Source: Betaproteobacteria bacterium UKL13-2
GTDB taxonomy: Bacteria; Pseudomonadota; Gammaproteobacteria; Burkholderiales; Usitatibacteraceae
Reading direction: 5' to 3'
Assembly (NCBI GenBank): GCA_001602455.1
Contig: CP012157.1
Location: forward strand, 2,599,733-2,663,732
DNA: 64,000 nucleotides
The notes beneath the pieces are model-generated. The model had not been told where the DNA came from, made no database searches, and saw only the letters and a list, made by a program, of their open reading frames with translations. Both the position numbers and the translations under genes were made by a program. Positions 9,397 to 18,322 of the stretch are shown piece after piece. Numbering within the stretch: the first letter of the stretch is position 1; the number at the start of each line of letters is the position of its first letter.

Positions 9397-9942
9397 ATGG
9401 CAAACGACAACAACGAAGACGAATTCGACAAAAATTCTATCAGCAAAAGCGAGGCGAAGCGTCGTAGCCATGCTCTTCAATCAGTCGGCGAGTCGCTGGT
9501 GAAGCTCTCGCCGGAAACGCTGCGCAAGTTTGACTTGCCGGAAAGCCTGCTCACCGCCCTGCTTGATGCCAAACGAATTAACCCGAATAAACACGGCGGG
9601 ATGAACCGACAAATGCAGTACATCGGCAAACTGATGCGCCAAATTGACGCGGCACCGATCATCGAAAAGCTCGATTCCATGAAGGCGCCATCGCTGAAAG
9701 AAACCGCCCTACACCATCTGGCTGAGCAATGGCGTACGCGCTTACTAGCCGATCAAACTGCTGTTGGGGCGTTCAAGAATGAAATCATGCCAAACGCCGA
9801 GCCCGCAGACACCGATGAATTGGGCAATCTGGTGGCAAAGGCAAGCGATGAGTACCTCAAGCGTAAGCCGCCAACGTATTTCCGGCAGCTCTATAAATTT
9901 CTACTCAAACGCATCAACGAAAAAGCGGCAAGCATCACATGA
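9397..9942 (+). CDS. darP: Ribosome-associated protein DarP (YjgA)
   Basis: A 181-residue, highly charged alpha-helical protein of the DarP/YjgA family, which binds late 50S ribosome precursors in E. coli. Conserved parts are KSEAKRRSHALQSVGESL at residues 13-30, LRKFDLPESLLTALLDAKR, and HGGMNRQMQYIGKLMR. The start at 9397 fits the family; the same frame is open from 9262 but that part is not family-like. Its stop overlaps the mogA start (ATGA, 9939-9942), so the two are translationally coupled. Confidence 0.93.
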   Translation: MANDNNEDEFDKNSISKSEAKRRSHALQSVGESLVKLSPETLRKFDLPESLLTALLDAKRINPNKHGGMNRQMQYIGKLMRQIDAAPIIEKLDSMKAPSLKETALHHLAEQWRTRLLADQTAVGAFKNEIMPNAEPADTDELGNLVAKASDEYLKRKPPTYFRQLYKFLLKRINEKAASIT

Positions 9943-10532
9943 ATCACGACCCGATCAAAATTGGATTACTGTCGATCAGCGACCGCGCTTCGGCTGGTGT
10001 TTATGAAGACAAAGGCCTGCCGGCACTCGAGGAATGGCTCCGCTCCGCACTCAAGAACCCAATACTCATCGTCTCGCGTGTCATTGCAGACGATCAAGCG
10101 CTCATCGAGTCAACTCTCATCGAGTTCGTCGATCAAGACAATTGTGCTCTAGTGCTAACGACGGGCGGTACCGGACCCGCGCCACGGGATGTCACGCCGG
10201 AGGCGACGGTTGCCATCGCCGACCGCATCATGGAAGGTTTCGGCGAGCGCATGCGCCAAATTTCATTACGCTTTGTACCGACGGCAATTCTTTCACGGCA
10301 GACTGCGGTGATTCGTCGGTCCAGCCTCATCGTCAACCTGCCAGGGCAGCCTAAAAGCGTGCGCGAAACGCTTGAAGGATTTCGTGATGAAACGGGAAAA
10401 CTGGTTGAGCTTGGTGTGTTCGCCGCTATTCCCTACTGTGTCGATCTGATCGGTGGGCCTTATATCGAAACCAACGACGATGTCATCAAAGCGTTTAGAC
10501 CAAAATCCGCAATTCGTGTCCAACCACAATAA
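9939..10532 (+). CDS. mogA: Molybdopterin adenylyltransferase MogA
   Basis: A 197-residue cytoplasmic enzyme that adenylylates molybdopterin, the step before molybdate insertion in molybdenum cofactor synthesis. Family hallmarks are KIGLLSISDRASAGVYEDKG at the start, the nucleotide/MPT-binding LTTGGTGPAPRDVTPEAT (about residues 69-86) and NLPGQPKSVRETL. It overlaps darP by 4 bp. The window also encodes molybdenum hydroxylase subunits and two maturation factors (17.7-22.4 kb) that would use this cofactor. Confidence 0.94.
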   Translation: MNHDPIKIGLLSISDRASAGVYEDKGLPALEEWLRSALKNPILIVSRVIADDQALIESTLIEFVDQDNCALVLTTGGTGPAPRDVTPEATVAIADRIMEGFGERMRQISLRFVPTAILSRQTAVIRRSSLIVNLPGQPKSVRETLEGFRDETGKLVELGVFAAIPYCVDLIGGPYIETNDDVIKAFRPKSAIRVQPQ

Positions 10533-10536
10533 GTCC

Positions 10537-11226
10537 ATGACAGACCTCATTCAACATCTCGAACTCAATACCGGCGCGAATCCAAAGGGTACCGTCATTT
10601 GGATGCATGGCCTCGGCGCAGACTGCTGGGATTTTGTGCCGATCGTCAAAGAACTTGGCGTACCGCAAGAGTTGCCATTGCGGTTTATTTTCCCGCAAGC
10701 GCCATTGCGGCCAATCACGATCAACGGTGGACACGTGATGCCCGGCTGGTACGACATCTCCATGGCCGAACTCGAACGCAAAGCCGACGAAAGCGGTATC
10801 CGCGCATCTCAAGCTGAAATTGACCGATTGATTGAGCGCGAACGTTCACGCGGTATCGAGGCCGACAAAATCATCCTGGCAGGCTTCTCGCAAGGTGGCG
10901 CCATCGCGCTACAGTGCGGCCTGCGTTCCAAGCACCAACTCGGCGGGATCATGGCACTCTCAACCTACCTGACACTCGCCGACTCGCTCGGCACTGAAAA
11001 GACCTTGGCAAATGCCAACATTCCGATTCTGATGGCCCACGGCACCCAAGATCCGGTCGTTCCGCTGTCGCTGGCCAGAACATCGAAGGCAACATTGGCG
11101 TCACATGGCTATCAAGTCGAATGGCGTGAGTATCCGATGCAGCACGCTGTCTGTGGTGCGGAAATTGAGGACGTGACGACGTGGCTGGACAAGCGTTTCC
11201 ATTCACCCATATTGATTGCGCGCTAG
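10537..11226 (+). CDS. estB: Carboxylesterase/phospholipase family serine hydrolase
   Basis: A 229-residue alpha/beta hydrolase of the carboxylesterase II (phospholipase/carboxylesterase) family. It has an oxyanion segment VIWMHGLGADCWDF, the nucleophile elbow LAGFSQGGAIALQ (Ser about residue 116), Asp in MAHGTQDPVVP, and His in PMQHAVC, giving a complete triad in family order. No signal peptide is evident, so a cytoplasmic esterase acting on short-chain esters is likely. The ATG at 10537 starts 4 bp after the mogA stop; an upstream in-frame ATG inside mogA is not needed. Confidence 0.87.
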   Translation: MTDLIQHLELNTGANPKGTVIWMHGLGADCWDFVPIVKELGVPQELPLRFIFPQAPLRPITINGGHVMPGWYDISMAELERKADESGIRASQAEIDRLIERERSRGIEADKIILAGFSQGGAIALQCGLRSKHQLGGIMALSTYLTLADSLGTEKTLANANIPILMAHGTQDPVVPLSLARTSKATLASHGYQVEWREYPMQHAVCGAEIEDVTTWLDKRFHSPILIAR

Positions 11227-11230
11227 CGCG

Positions 11231-12529
11231 TTAGCACTTCACCGCCGCCGTCTGTTCTGCCACGTCCGGGGCGCAATGCGGCGCGGGAATCTCCATTGAA
11301 GGCGGGCTCGCCGCAGGATCAAAGAAAACAGAGAGGTCATCGCGGCGCTTGATGGTGTTTTCGTAGCCCATTTGAATAAGTGCTCGACAGTACTGTTGGT
11401 CGAATAACAAATAGCTGGCGAGTGCAGAGCCACCCTTTCGCATTGCCCCAATTGATCGCATCAAAAAGCGAATTGAGCTGGGCAGGTTCCGTACATGCTG
11501 ATGCGCGAGCGTTTCTAACGGCGTATCTGGACAGGCCACACAAAAATCCACATGATGTAGTGGCGTACCGGACGCACTGAGCCTCGCTTGATCGACAAGT
11601 GCAATAGTCGAATTCACTCGTTGCAGCAGCTCCAAATCCACCGCGATTGAATCCAAAAAGATAGACGACATCGCATGGCCGGCGATTTGCGCCAGAGAGG
11701 GATAGGAATCACTGCGTGAACGTGATGGGATATCTTTGACCAGCTTGGCAGTGCCCACTACGAAAATCCTCGATGCCCCCAGATGAAGTGCCGGGCTCAC
11801 TGGTGCCATCTGCCGGATAGAACCGTCACCGAAATACTCGCGGTTAATCTTGACTGCCGGGAAGGCAAACGGAATAGCCGACGATGCGAGCAGATGTTCT
11901 GGCTTCAGCGCGGCGACGCGGATGCCAACACGTTGCGAGCGCGTCCAACCTTGGATATCGGCAGCACCTTGGAAAAATGCACAGCTTTGTCCCGACGTAT
12001 ATCCGGACGCCGTGATCGCCAGTGCACGCAAGACACCGGAATCAATGTTGCGCTGAATCTTGCTCGCGTCCATTGACGACGCCAGCAGTGTCTCAAGCGG
12101 CGAGTTATCAAAAAGGGAAACGCGGTGATTTTTTGTGAGCGCACCGAGCAAGAAAGCGGACAGCCAACGCGCACTACACGCTGCTACGCCGGGCAGATCG
12201 GTTCGATAAACTTGGCTTGGCTTCAGCGTACCCCAGATATCTTCGAGTATTCGCACGGCATCCGCAAAGTGCGACGCATTCGACGCAAGCACGGCGGCAT
12301 TGATCGCGCCGGCGGACGTACCCGAAATGACCGGGAACGGGTTTTCGGCGGGATGCTCAAGGATCTCGGAGAGTGCCTTCAACACGCCAACCTGATATGC
12401 CGCGCGAGCACCGCCACCCTGCAAGACGAGCGCAACGCCTGGGAAGCGCCGATTCTGTGGCGACGGTTGCGAGCCGGTACCGCGCGTTGCTTCAACTTGC
12501 TGGTTTGGACGATCGCTCAATGAGGACAC
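11231..12529 (-). CDS. Patatin-like phospholipase
   Basis: A 432-residue patatin-family acyl hydrolase. The oxyanion hole is VLQGGGARAAYQVGVLKAL (about residues 33-51), the nucleophile motif is ISGTSAGAINAA with Ser near residue 71, and the dyad Asp is in FGDGSIRQMAP. The C-terminal half is longer than minimal patatins and resembles the bacterial DUF3734-containing group. The substrate is probably a phospholipid or acylglycerol. No ATG is in frame at the start; GTG 12529 has AGGAAA upstream, while TTG 12550 would add 7 residues. It lies 15 bp downstream of the adenylate cyclase stop region on the opposite transcriptional order (same strand, cyclase upstream). Confidence 0.83.
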   Translation of the reverse strand: MSSLSDRPNQQVEATRGTGSQPSPQNRRFPGVALVLQGGGARAAYQVGVLKALSEILEHPAENPFPVISGTSAGAINAAVLASNASHFADAVRILEDIWGTLKPSQVYRTDLPGVAACSARWLSAFLLGALTKNHRVSLFDNSPLETLLASSMDASKIQRNIDSGVLRALAITASGYTSGQSCAFFQGAADIQGWTRSQRVGIRVAALKPEHLLASSAIPFAFPAVKINREYFGDGSIRQMAPVSPALHLGASRIFVVGTAKLVKDIPSRSRSDSYPSLAQIAGHAMSSIFLDSIAVDLELLQRVNSTIALVDQARLSASGTPLHHVDFCVACPDTPLETLAHQHVRNLPSSIRFLMRSIGAMRKGGSALASYLLFDQQYCRALIQMGYENTIKRRDDLSVFFDPAASPPSMEIPAPHCAPDVAEQTAAVKC

Positions 12530-12565
12530 CTTCAATTTCCTGCATCTCAACCGTGCGCCGCTGAA

Positions 12566-13858
12566 TCAGGCGCTCTGGTGGCTGTGAGCGGCAATCGACA
12601 CGACATTCGCCTTCTCGTCCAGATTGAGTTTTCCAAGCAGGTTGTAGACCTGCATTAAACCTTTGCCTTTGACTTGGATTTGATGCGCTTCATCAAAACG
12701 GAATCGATTGTGCAAACGGCGGAAGGTCACAGCATCAACCTGTATGTGACCGGCCAATGCCTCGGTGCACATCCGGCTTGCAATATTGACCGTATCCCCC
12801 CACAAATCATAACTAAACTTATGTCGTCCGATCACGCCCGCGACGACCGGGCCAGTGGCGATACCCACCCGAAGCGCGAGGCGCTCGCCGTTCGGCGCAT
12901 TGTAGCGAGAGATAAACGCCTGCATATCGAGCGCCATGTCAGCAACCGCATCGACATACTGATCCGCTTGAGTGACCAACCCCCCCGCGGCCATGTAGGC
13001 GTCTCCGATCGTTTTAATCTTCTCAATTTTGTAGCGCTCGGCAAGCGAATCGAACTCACAGAAGATGTCGTTGAGCAGCAGCACCGTTTCATTCGGCGAC
13101 ATCTCCTCAGACAAATGGGTGAAATTGACGATGTCTGCAAATATCAAACTCACGTCCGCATATCCGTCTGCAATATTTGTTTCCTGACGCTTCAATCGGT
13201 CAGCGATATTGTTGGGCAAGATGTTCAAGAGCAGGCGCTCAGACAACTCTTTTTCCGTTGAAACCGCTTGGGTTTTGACCTCAATGGCGGCCTGCATCTT
13301 GTTCACCTCGCGCGAGAAGTACCAAAGCAGCACATAAACCATCGCTGAAATCGATACAAAATTCAGCACGAAGAAAATGGCGACCGTCCTCATTTCAAAT
13401 TGCTTCGCATCAAATAACAACACGTAATCAAACATGCCTGACAGCGCGGTCATAAAAATATAGGCGACAAACCAAGGCACAGACTCTCGCGTGCCGAGAA
13501 TCACAATTGCGCCGACGGGTGCCAACAACGCCCACAGGGACACGCCACTGGCGGTAACGAAATTGCCAATTGACCATTGCAGCACGAAAGGCGTAAACAA
13601 AAACAGCGAGAGTTGTGCAAAGCAAAACACGCCGAGCTTTTGGGTCCGCAAGTAAAAGATGATGGTGCAGGTCGAGAGCCCTTGGAACACCAATGGGATC
13701 GTGGTCGAGAAGGTTTTACCGAAGCTCCAGTAAACCGCGAGCCATAGAACCGATGCAAACATCATCAGTCCGGTTGAAAACAAAAGCATGTCGCCGGCGA
13801 GCTTTTGCTCGTTCGTCAAACCACCCTGCGTGTTGAAGATATCTTGCGGAGAAGGCAT
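12566..13858 (-). CDS. Membrane-bound class III adenylate cyclase
   Basis: A 430-residue protein with about six membrane helices in residues 25-200, a short linker with coiled-coil character (KMQAAIEVKTQAVSTEKE) and a class III nucleotide cyclase domain (about residues 240-400). Both metal-binding Asp residues are present (LIFADIVNFTHLS and TIGDAYMAAGG). The base-selecting pair is Lys (KIEKIKTIGD) and Asp (SYDLWGDTVNIASRM), which predicts ATP rather than GTP as substrate, so the product should be cAMP. The membrane part resembles the MASE-type sensory modules fused to cyclases. The start at 13858 is an ATG. It is upstream of and co-directional with the patatin gene. Confidence 0.87.
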   Translation of the reverse strand: MPSPQDIFNTQGGLTNEQKLAGDMLLFSTGLMMFASVLWLAVYWSFGKTFSTTIPLVFQGLSTCTIIFYLRTQKLGVFCFAQLSLFLFTPFVLQWSIGNFVTASGVSLWALLAPVGAIVILGTRESVPWFVAYIFMTALSGMFDYVLLFDAKQFEMRTVAIFFVLNFVSISAMVYVLLWYFSREVNKMQAAIEVKTQAVSTEKELSERLLLNILPNNIADRLKRQETNIADGYADVSLIFADIVNFTHLSEEMSPNETVLLLNDIFCEFDSLAERYKIEKIKTIGDAYMAAGGLVTQADQYVDAVADMALDMQAFISRYNAPNGERLALRVGIATGPVVAGVIGRHKFSYDLWGDTVNIASRMCTEALAGHIQVDAVTFRRLHNRFRFDEAHQIQVKGKGLMQVYNLLGKLNLDEKANVVSIAAHSHQSA

Positions 13859-14331
13859 GAGCGACGCTGTGTCCCTATGGAGGCACCGGTGGCGCTAACG
13901 CGCCGATGCGTGGTGAGTCAGCGAAAGGTGCATAACGTCAGCCTTTTCTGCGCAATCAGAGCCGATTGGGATGCCGATTTGGATGCCGATTTATACGAGG
14001 TTTTATATGCGGCTTTCGATGCACTTTCGATGCGGCTTTCGATGCACTTTCGATACAAATAGACAACTAATTTTCAAAAATAGTATCGCACATGACCGGC
14101 GCATTCAGAACGGCTGAATGCCTAATTTTCCATTGTTCACAATAACACTTTAAGGTACGGGTTCCGTGAATTGGCTCTAATAAATTTCCCCATGCGCCTG
14201 CGTCTGCGCCAATGTGCGCCATCGGGATTGGCGCCCACGAATGGCTCTGCAAGGGCGCGCGTCAGGCTAATCGGCTAAAATTTATCACTGAGCAACTTAA
14301 TTGACGCATTCTGCAACGGGAGATTTTGACT
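13859..14331. other. Intergenic region with two short tandem duplications
   Basis: This 473-bp stretch separates the divergent cyclase and ilvE genes and must hold both promoters. No gene is visible. It contains a 12-bp tandem duplication (GGATGCCGATTT at 13969-13980 and 13981-13992) and a 23-bp tandem duplication (14008-14030 and 14031-14053, unit containing GGCTTTCGATGCACTTTCGA). The two sit 20 bp apart, close to the cyclase start, and share the GATGC core. A GGGAG ribosome site for ilvE is at 14318-14322. Confidence 0.7.
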
Positions 14332-15267
14332 ATGTCGATGGCTGACCGCGACGGTGTTATTTGGTCTGATGGAAAACTCATTCCCTGGCGTGAAGCCACC
14401 ACCCATGTGCTAACGCACTCCCTGCACTACGGCCTCGCCGTATTCGAGGGTGTGCGCGCCTATAAGACCGACTCACCCGAGCTCGGCACCGCCATTTTCC
14501 GTTTGCACGAGCACACCAAGCGCCTGTTTAACTCGGCCAAGATTTACCAAATGGCGATGCCGTTTTCGATGGAAGAAATCATGGAAGCGCAAAAAATGGT
14601 GGTTCGCGAGAACAATCTTGAGAGCGCCTATTTGCGTCCGCTTGCCTTCTATGGCTCCGAGAAAATGGGCGTCTCGCCTAAAGGCGCGAAGGTCCATATC
14701 GCGATCGCTGCCTGGCCATGGGGCGCGTATTTGGGCGAAGACGGCCTCAAAAAAGGCATTCGCGTCAAGACCTCGTCATACGCCCGCCACCACGTCAACG
14801 TGACGATGCCGCGTGCCAAAGTCGCCTCAACGTATGCCAACTCGATCCTCGCCAATAATGAGGCGCTCGACCATGGTTACGACGAGGCACTGCTCCTCGA
14901 CACCGAAGGCTACGTTGCCGAAGGTGCAGGCGAGAACCTCTTCATCATCCGCGACGGCAAAATCGCCACCCCCGAACTGACTTCCGCGCTCGACGGGATT
15001 ACTTGGCGCTCAATTCAGACTGTCTGTGCCGATTGGGGCATCCCCGTTGAAGCGCGCAAAATCACGCGGGACGACGTCTATATCGCCGACGAGGCGTTCT
15101 TTACCGGAACCGCCGCTGAAGTCACGCCGATCCGCGAACTTGATGGCCGCGTTATCGGCAACGGTGTGCGCGGCCCAATTACTGAAAAACTACAGTCAGC
15201 GTTCTTCGATATCGTCTACGGGCGCAATCCAAAGTATCACGCTTGGCTCAGTCCGGTTAAAAAGTAA
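14332..15267 (+). CDS. ilvE: Branched-chain amino acid aminotransferase
   Basis: A 311-residue PLP enzyme of fold type IV that transfers the amino group between branched-chain 2-oxoacids and glutamate, the last step of Ile, Leu and Val synthesis. Landmarks are LHYGLAVFEGVRAY (about residues 27-42), the PLP lysine in MPRAKVASTYANS (Lys about 163), GYVAEGAGENLFIIRDG, and FFTGTAAEVTPIRELDGR near the C-terminus. ATG 14332 has the GGGAG site at the right distance; a TTG at 14326 is in frame. It is followed after 13 bp by the zinc-finger gene and then waaF, a conserved Burkholderiales order. Confidence 0.95.
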   Translation: MSMADRDGVIWSDGKLIPWREATTHVLTHSLHYGLAVFEGVRAYKTDSPELGTAIFRLHEHTKRLFNSAKIYQMAMPFSMEEIMEAQKMVVRENNLESAYLRPLAFYGSEKMGVSPKGAKVHIAIAAWPWGAYLGEDGLKKGIRVKTSSYARHHVNVTMPRAKVASTYANSILANNEALDHGYDEALLLDTEGYVAEGAGENLFIIRDGKIATPELTSALDGITWRSIQTVCADWGIPVEARKITRDDVYIADEAFFTGTAAEVTPIRELDGRVIGNGVRGPITEKLQSAFFDIVYGRNPKYHAWLSPVKK

Positions 15268-15280
15268 GAGGCCGCACAAC

Positions 15281-15481
15281 ATGAGCGCACCGACCGAACT
15301 CAACCGAACCTCGATTACCGTCAGCGCGGCGGATCTTCCGCTACATTGCCCGATGCCTTCCATGAAACAATGGAGTAGCCATCCGCGGGTATTCATTGAT
15401 GTCTCGACCACCGGCGAGGCCAAGTGCCCCTACTGCGGCACCGTCTACAAGTTTGACGGGCCGCATGTCGGCGGCCACTAG
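15281..15481 (+). CDS. Small CHCC zinc-finger protein
   Basis: A 66-residue protein. It matches the zf-CHCC family, related to the mitochondrial complex I subunit NDUFS6: a Cys in LPLHCPMP, a conserved HPRVFIDV segment, and AKCPYCGTVYKFDGP ending in GGH. The C-x2-C pair plus nearby His/Cys should bind one zinc. The function in bacteria is unknown. It sits between ilvE and waaF in one transcription unit; the start is an ATG at 15281. Confidence 0.88.
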   Translation: MSAPTELNRTSITVSAADLPLHCPMPSMKQWSSHPRVFIDVSTTGEAKCPYCGTVYKFDGPHVGGH

Positions 15482-15496
15482 GCAGGTAAGCCACGC

Positions 15497-16510
15497 GTGA
15501 AGCAAATCCTCGTCGTCGCGCCATCTTGGATCGGCGATGCGGTGCTATCGCAGCCGCTGCTCACCGGTCTGAAGGCGCGCTGGCCGTTAGCTGAGATTGA
15601 TATTGTTGCGCCGCCTTGGGTGGTGCCGATCTACTGCCGGATGAACGAGGTTCGCGACGTCGTCGCCCATCCGTTCGGCCACGGCGACCTCAAACTGCTC
15701 AAACGGCGGGCATTCGGCAGAGCGCTGGCCGCACGCACCCGCTATGACCGCGCCTATATCCTGCCGAACACCATCAAGAGCGCACTCATCGCGTGGTTTG
15801 CGGATATTCCAGAACTCGTGGCGTATCGTGGTGAAGCACGCGCATGGCTTCTGTCTGACTGCCGAACGCTGGACAAGGCACGGCTCCCCACCATGGCGGA
15901 GCGGTTCGCATGGTTAGCCGATGACGCAGACCGACCACTCCACCAGCCTGTGGCCACACCAGCACTGAAGATTGACGAGGTCAATCGCAGCCGATGCCTT
16001 CAAAAGCTCGGTCTTCTCGGACGCAACCACGCCAAGCCGATCATCGCGCTTTGCCCCGGTGCCGAGTACGGCCCGGCGAAGCGGTGGCCGGTCGGGCACT
16101 TCGCCACCTACGCCAAACAAGCATTAGATCGCGGGGAGCAGGTGTGGCTTTTTGGTAGCAAAGCCGATCACACGATCGGCGATGAAATCAATCAAATGAC
16201 GGATGGGCGCTGCGAAAATCTGTGCGGCCAAACCGCGCTCGCAGACGCGATTGATCTGCTGAGCCTTGCCTCGCACGTCGTGACCAACGACTCCGGGCTA
16301 ATGCATGTGGCGTGCGCGGTCGGCGTGCCGGTCACGGCGCTGTACGGCTCATCGTCTCCAAACTTCACGCCGCCGCTGTCACCGCGGGCGCGAGTGATCT
16401 CACTCAAACTAGAGTGCAGCCCGTGCTTCGAGCGCGTGTGCCCACTCGGACACTTTCGCTGCATGAATGATTTATCTCCAGAAATTTTGATAAACACCCC
16501 GCAGCCGTGA
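15497..16510 (+). CDS. waaF: Lipopolysaccharide heptosyltransferase II
   Basis: A 337-residue glycosyltransferase family 9 enzyme that adds the second L-glycero-D-manno-heptose to the LPS inner core. Recognisable parts are the N-terminal ILVVAPSWIGDAVLSQPLL (residues 4-22), LCPGAEYGPAKRWPVGHFA in the donor domain, and VTNDSGLMHVACAVGVPV for the ADP-heptose pocket, then YGSSSPNFTPPLS. The start is GTG at 15497 with an AGGTAAG ribosome site, 15 bp after the zinc-finger gene stop. The cell is therefore a Gram-negative with heptose-containing LPS core. Confidence 0.93.
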   Translation: MKQILVVAPSWIGDAVLSQPLLTGLKARWPLAEIDIVAPPWVVPIYCRMNEVRDVVAHPFGHGDLKLLKRRAFGRALAARTRYDRAYILPNTIKSALIAWFADIPELVAYRGEARAWLLSDCRTLDKARLPTMAERFAWLADDADRPLHQPVATPALKIDEVNRSRCLQKLGLLGRNHAKPIIALCPGAEYGPAKRWPVGHFATYAKQALDRGEQVWLFGSKADHTIGDEINQMTDGRCENLCGQTALADAIDLLSLASHVVTNDSGLMHVACAVGVPVTALYGSSSPNFTPPLSPRARVISLKLECSPCFERVCPLGHFRCMNDLSPEILINTPQP

Positions 16511-16680
16511 CACATCGCGGTGTGCAGTTTGTCAATCGCCCAGAGGCAATGTCATTTGACGCAATCTTTGACACATTGAGCGATCGGTGAAAAATTCAGG
16601 TTAAACGTGCTACCGTCTCACAAGCGACCCAAACAACATAATGCATCATTAGGCGATTCCAATTCGCGCTGAAGGCTCTC

Positions 16681-17688
16681 ATGACAAACACTCAATTCTG
16701 TTTTTCTCGGCGATCATTCGCATTGTGCGTTGGCCTCTCGATTGCCGCATCCATCGCTGTGTCGGTCACATCGGCAAGCGCCACGACCACCATAAAACCC
16801 ACCCCAAAACCCACCACAACACCCGCCACAGAACTCTCCGCACCCCTAGACCTTGAATACATCGCCGATCTCGAAGCATGGCGCGAACGGCTTGAGCAAA
16901 GCCTACGCCGCGACAATGGCTGGCTCACACTCGCAGGTCGTTTTACGCTAAAGGACGGTGTGAATACATTTGGCACGGGCAGCGACAACGATATCGTTTT
17001 CCCGCCCCAATTGATGGGCGTTGGGCCTGCGCGACTTGGCAGTATCGTCGTTGACACCAAGAACAAATCGGTCGTCTTGAAAGCCGCCGAGGGCACCACA
17101 TGGACGTCTGAAGGTAAGCCGACCTCAAGCGAGCGCCCCCTTAGTACATCGTCATCCAAACGTGATTGGGTCGTATTAGATCGCATTTCGATGCACATCA
17201 TCGAACGCGACGGAAAATACATTCTGCGTCTGGCGGACAACCAATCCGACGTACGCACCAATTTCAAAGGTCGTATTTGGTACGAAGCTAATCCTGCATT
17301 CAAAACCACCGCGAAGTACATCGCCTACCCGCCGGGTCGCACCATTCCCATTGTGAACGTCATTGATGAAGTCTCAGACGAGCCATCGCCTGGTTATGTG
17401 GAGTTCAAGCTTCGCGGCAAGAAATATAAATTGGATGCGGTGGGCAACGACGGCGGACTTTTCTTCGTCATTCGCGACAAGACGTCGGGGGATACCACCT
17501 ACCGCCCGTCGCGCTTTTTGTATATCGAAAAAAAACCCGAGCCGAACACCACGTTCACGCTCGACTTCAATCGTGCATACAACCCACCGTGCGCCTTCTC
17601 TGAATTCACCACATGCCCACTACCACCCAAACAAAACATCTTGCCACTACGGCTCGATGCAGGCGAAAAATATCGTAAACCTGCCTAG
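16681..17688 (+). CDS. Exported DUF1684 protein
   Basis: A 335-residue protein with a signal-peptide-like N-terminus (residues 5-35), a short Thr/Pro-rich linker (about 36-50) and a DUF1684 domain to the end. Domain landmarks are WLTLAGRFTLKDGVNTFG, IAYPPGRTIPIVNVIDE, and the highly conserved tail DFNRAYNPPCAFSEFTTCPL followed by NILPLRLDAGEK. The function is unknown. Its stop codon, TAG at 17686-17688, is also the first three bases of an inverted-repeat element, and the convergent gene ends in the other arm of the same element. Confidence 0.85.
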   Translation: MTNTQFCFSRRSFALCVGLSIAASIAVSVTSASATTTIKPTPKPTTTPATELSAPLDLEYIADLEAWRERLEQSLRRDNGWLTLAGRFTLKDGVNTFGTGSDNDIVFPPQLMGVGPARLGSIVVDTKNKSVVLKAAEGTTWTSEGKPTSSERPLSTSSSKRDWVVLDRISMHIIERDGKYILRLADNQSDVRTNFKGRIWYEANPAFKTTAKYIAYPPGRTIPIVNVIDEVSDEPSPGYVEFKLRGKKYKLDAVGNDGGLFFVIRDKTSGDTTYRPSRFLYIEKKPEPNTTFTLDFNRAYNPPCAFSEFTTCPLPPKQNILPLRLDAGEKYRKPA

Positions 17689-17749
17689 CCTGAACATTTC
17701 TTAGGCCACCATTCGCTTTCGAACGCGCCCCCATGAAATATTCAGACTA
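17686..17749. mobile_element. TAGCCTGAA-family inverted-repeat element, short form
   Basis: A 64-bp element between two convergent genes. The left end TAGCCTGAACATTTC (17686-17700) and the right end CCATGAAATATTCAGACTA (17731-17749) are inverted copies. The left TAG is the stop codon of the DUF1684 gene; the right CTA, read on the minus strand as TAG, is the stop codon of the nucleotidyltransferase gene. In RNA from either strand the arms would form a stem, so it may act as a bidirectional terminator. The inner part (GCTTTCGAACGCGCCCCCAT) matches the longer copies at 24.4 and 35.2 kb. Confidence 0.75.
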
Positions 17750-18322
17750 AGCTCGCAGGTCCTCTGGCGTATCGATATCCTGAAAAATTCCAAGGTCACC
17801 GACCTCAATCAACGAGACACTTTGTGGGTGCGCGGTGATCACCCCGCGTGCGCCTGTATCCCCCTTGAGCGCACACAGCGCATCAACGTAGCCACGACCA
17901 AACCCGACGGGCTGTCCACCTTTGGCGTTCGTGGCTGCGACGGCAATCGCTGAAGCTGAAGTCACTGCCTCGGCCACGGCCTGATAAGTTTGTGGCCGTA
18001 CATAAGGCATATCGCCTAGCGCAATCAACCATCCTGTCGCATCCTTAGCGGCCAAAACGCCACAAACAATCGAACTTGCCATGCCACTATCGGCGGCGGT
18101 GTTTTTCACAACGATCACCTCTGAGTGGATCGCCATGAGCCGTTGAACATGCTGCTCCAGCGCCGCATCGTCGCGAACAACCATCACAATCGACAAGCCG
18201 CTGGCGCATAGATTTTCCAACGTGGTTTGAAGCACCGTTTTGCCATTGGGCAAGGTGGCGAGTAATTTCTTGCCGCCGAACCGCTCGCTGCGGCCTGCCG
18301 CGAGCAGGATGCACACAATCAC
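17747..18322 (-). CDS. Molybdenum cofactor cytidylyltransferase-like protein (MocA/MobA-like)
   Basis: A 191-residue nucleotidyltransferase with the N-terminal ILLAAGRSERFGGKKLL signature loop and GDMPYVRPQTY for metal and cofactor binding. The MocA type makes molybdopterin cytosine dinucleotide, the cofactor form used by xanthine-oxidase-family enzymes. The context supports this: its GTG start overlaps the stop of an xdhC-like gene (GTGA), and iorA-iorB lie upstream. The alternative is a MobA-type GTP-using enzyme. Its TAG stop (17747-17749) is the end of an inverted-repeat element. Confidence 0.8.
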   Translation of the reverse strand: MIVCILLAAGRSERFGGKKLLATLPNGKTVLQTTLENLCASGLSIVMVVRDDAALEQHVQRLMAIHSEVIVVKNTAADSGMASSIVCGVLAAKDATGWLIALGDMPYVRPQTYQAVAEAVTSASAIAVAATNAKGGQPVGFGRGYVDALCALKGDTGARGVITAHPQSVSLIEVGDLGIFQDIDTPEDLRA

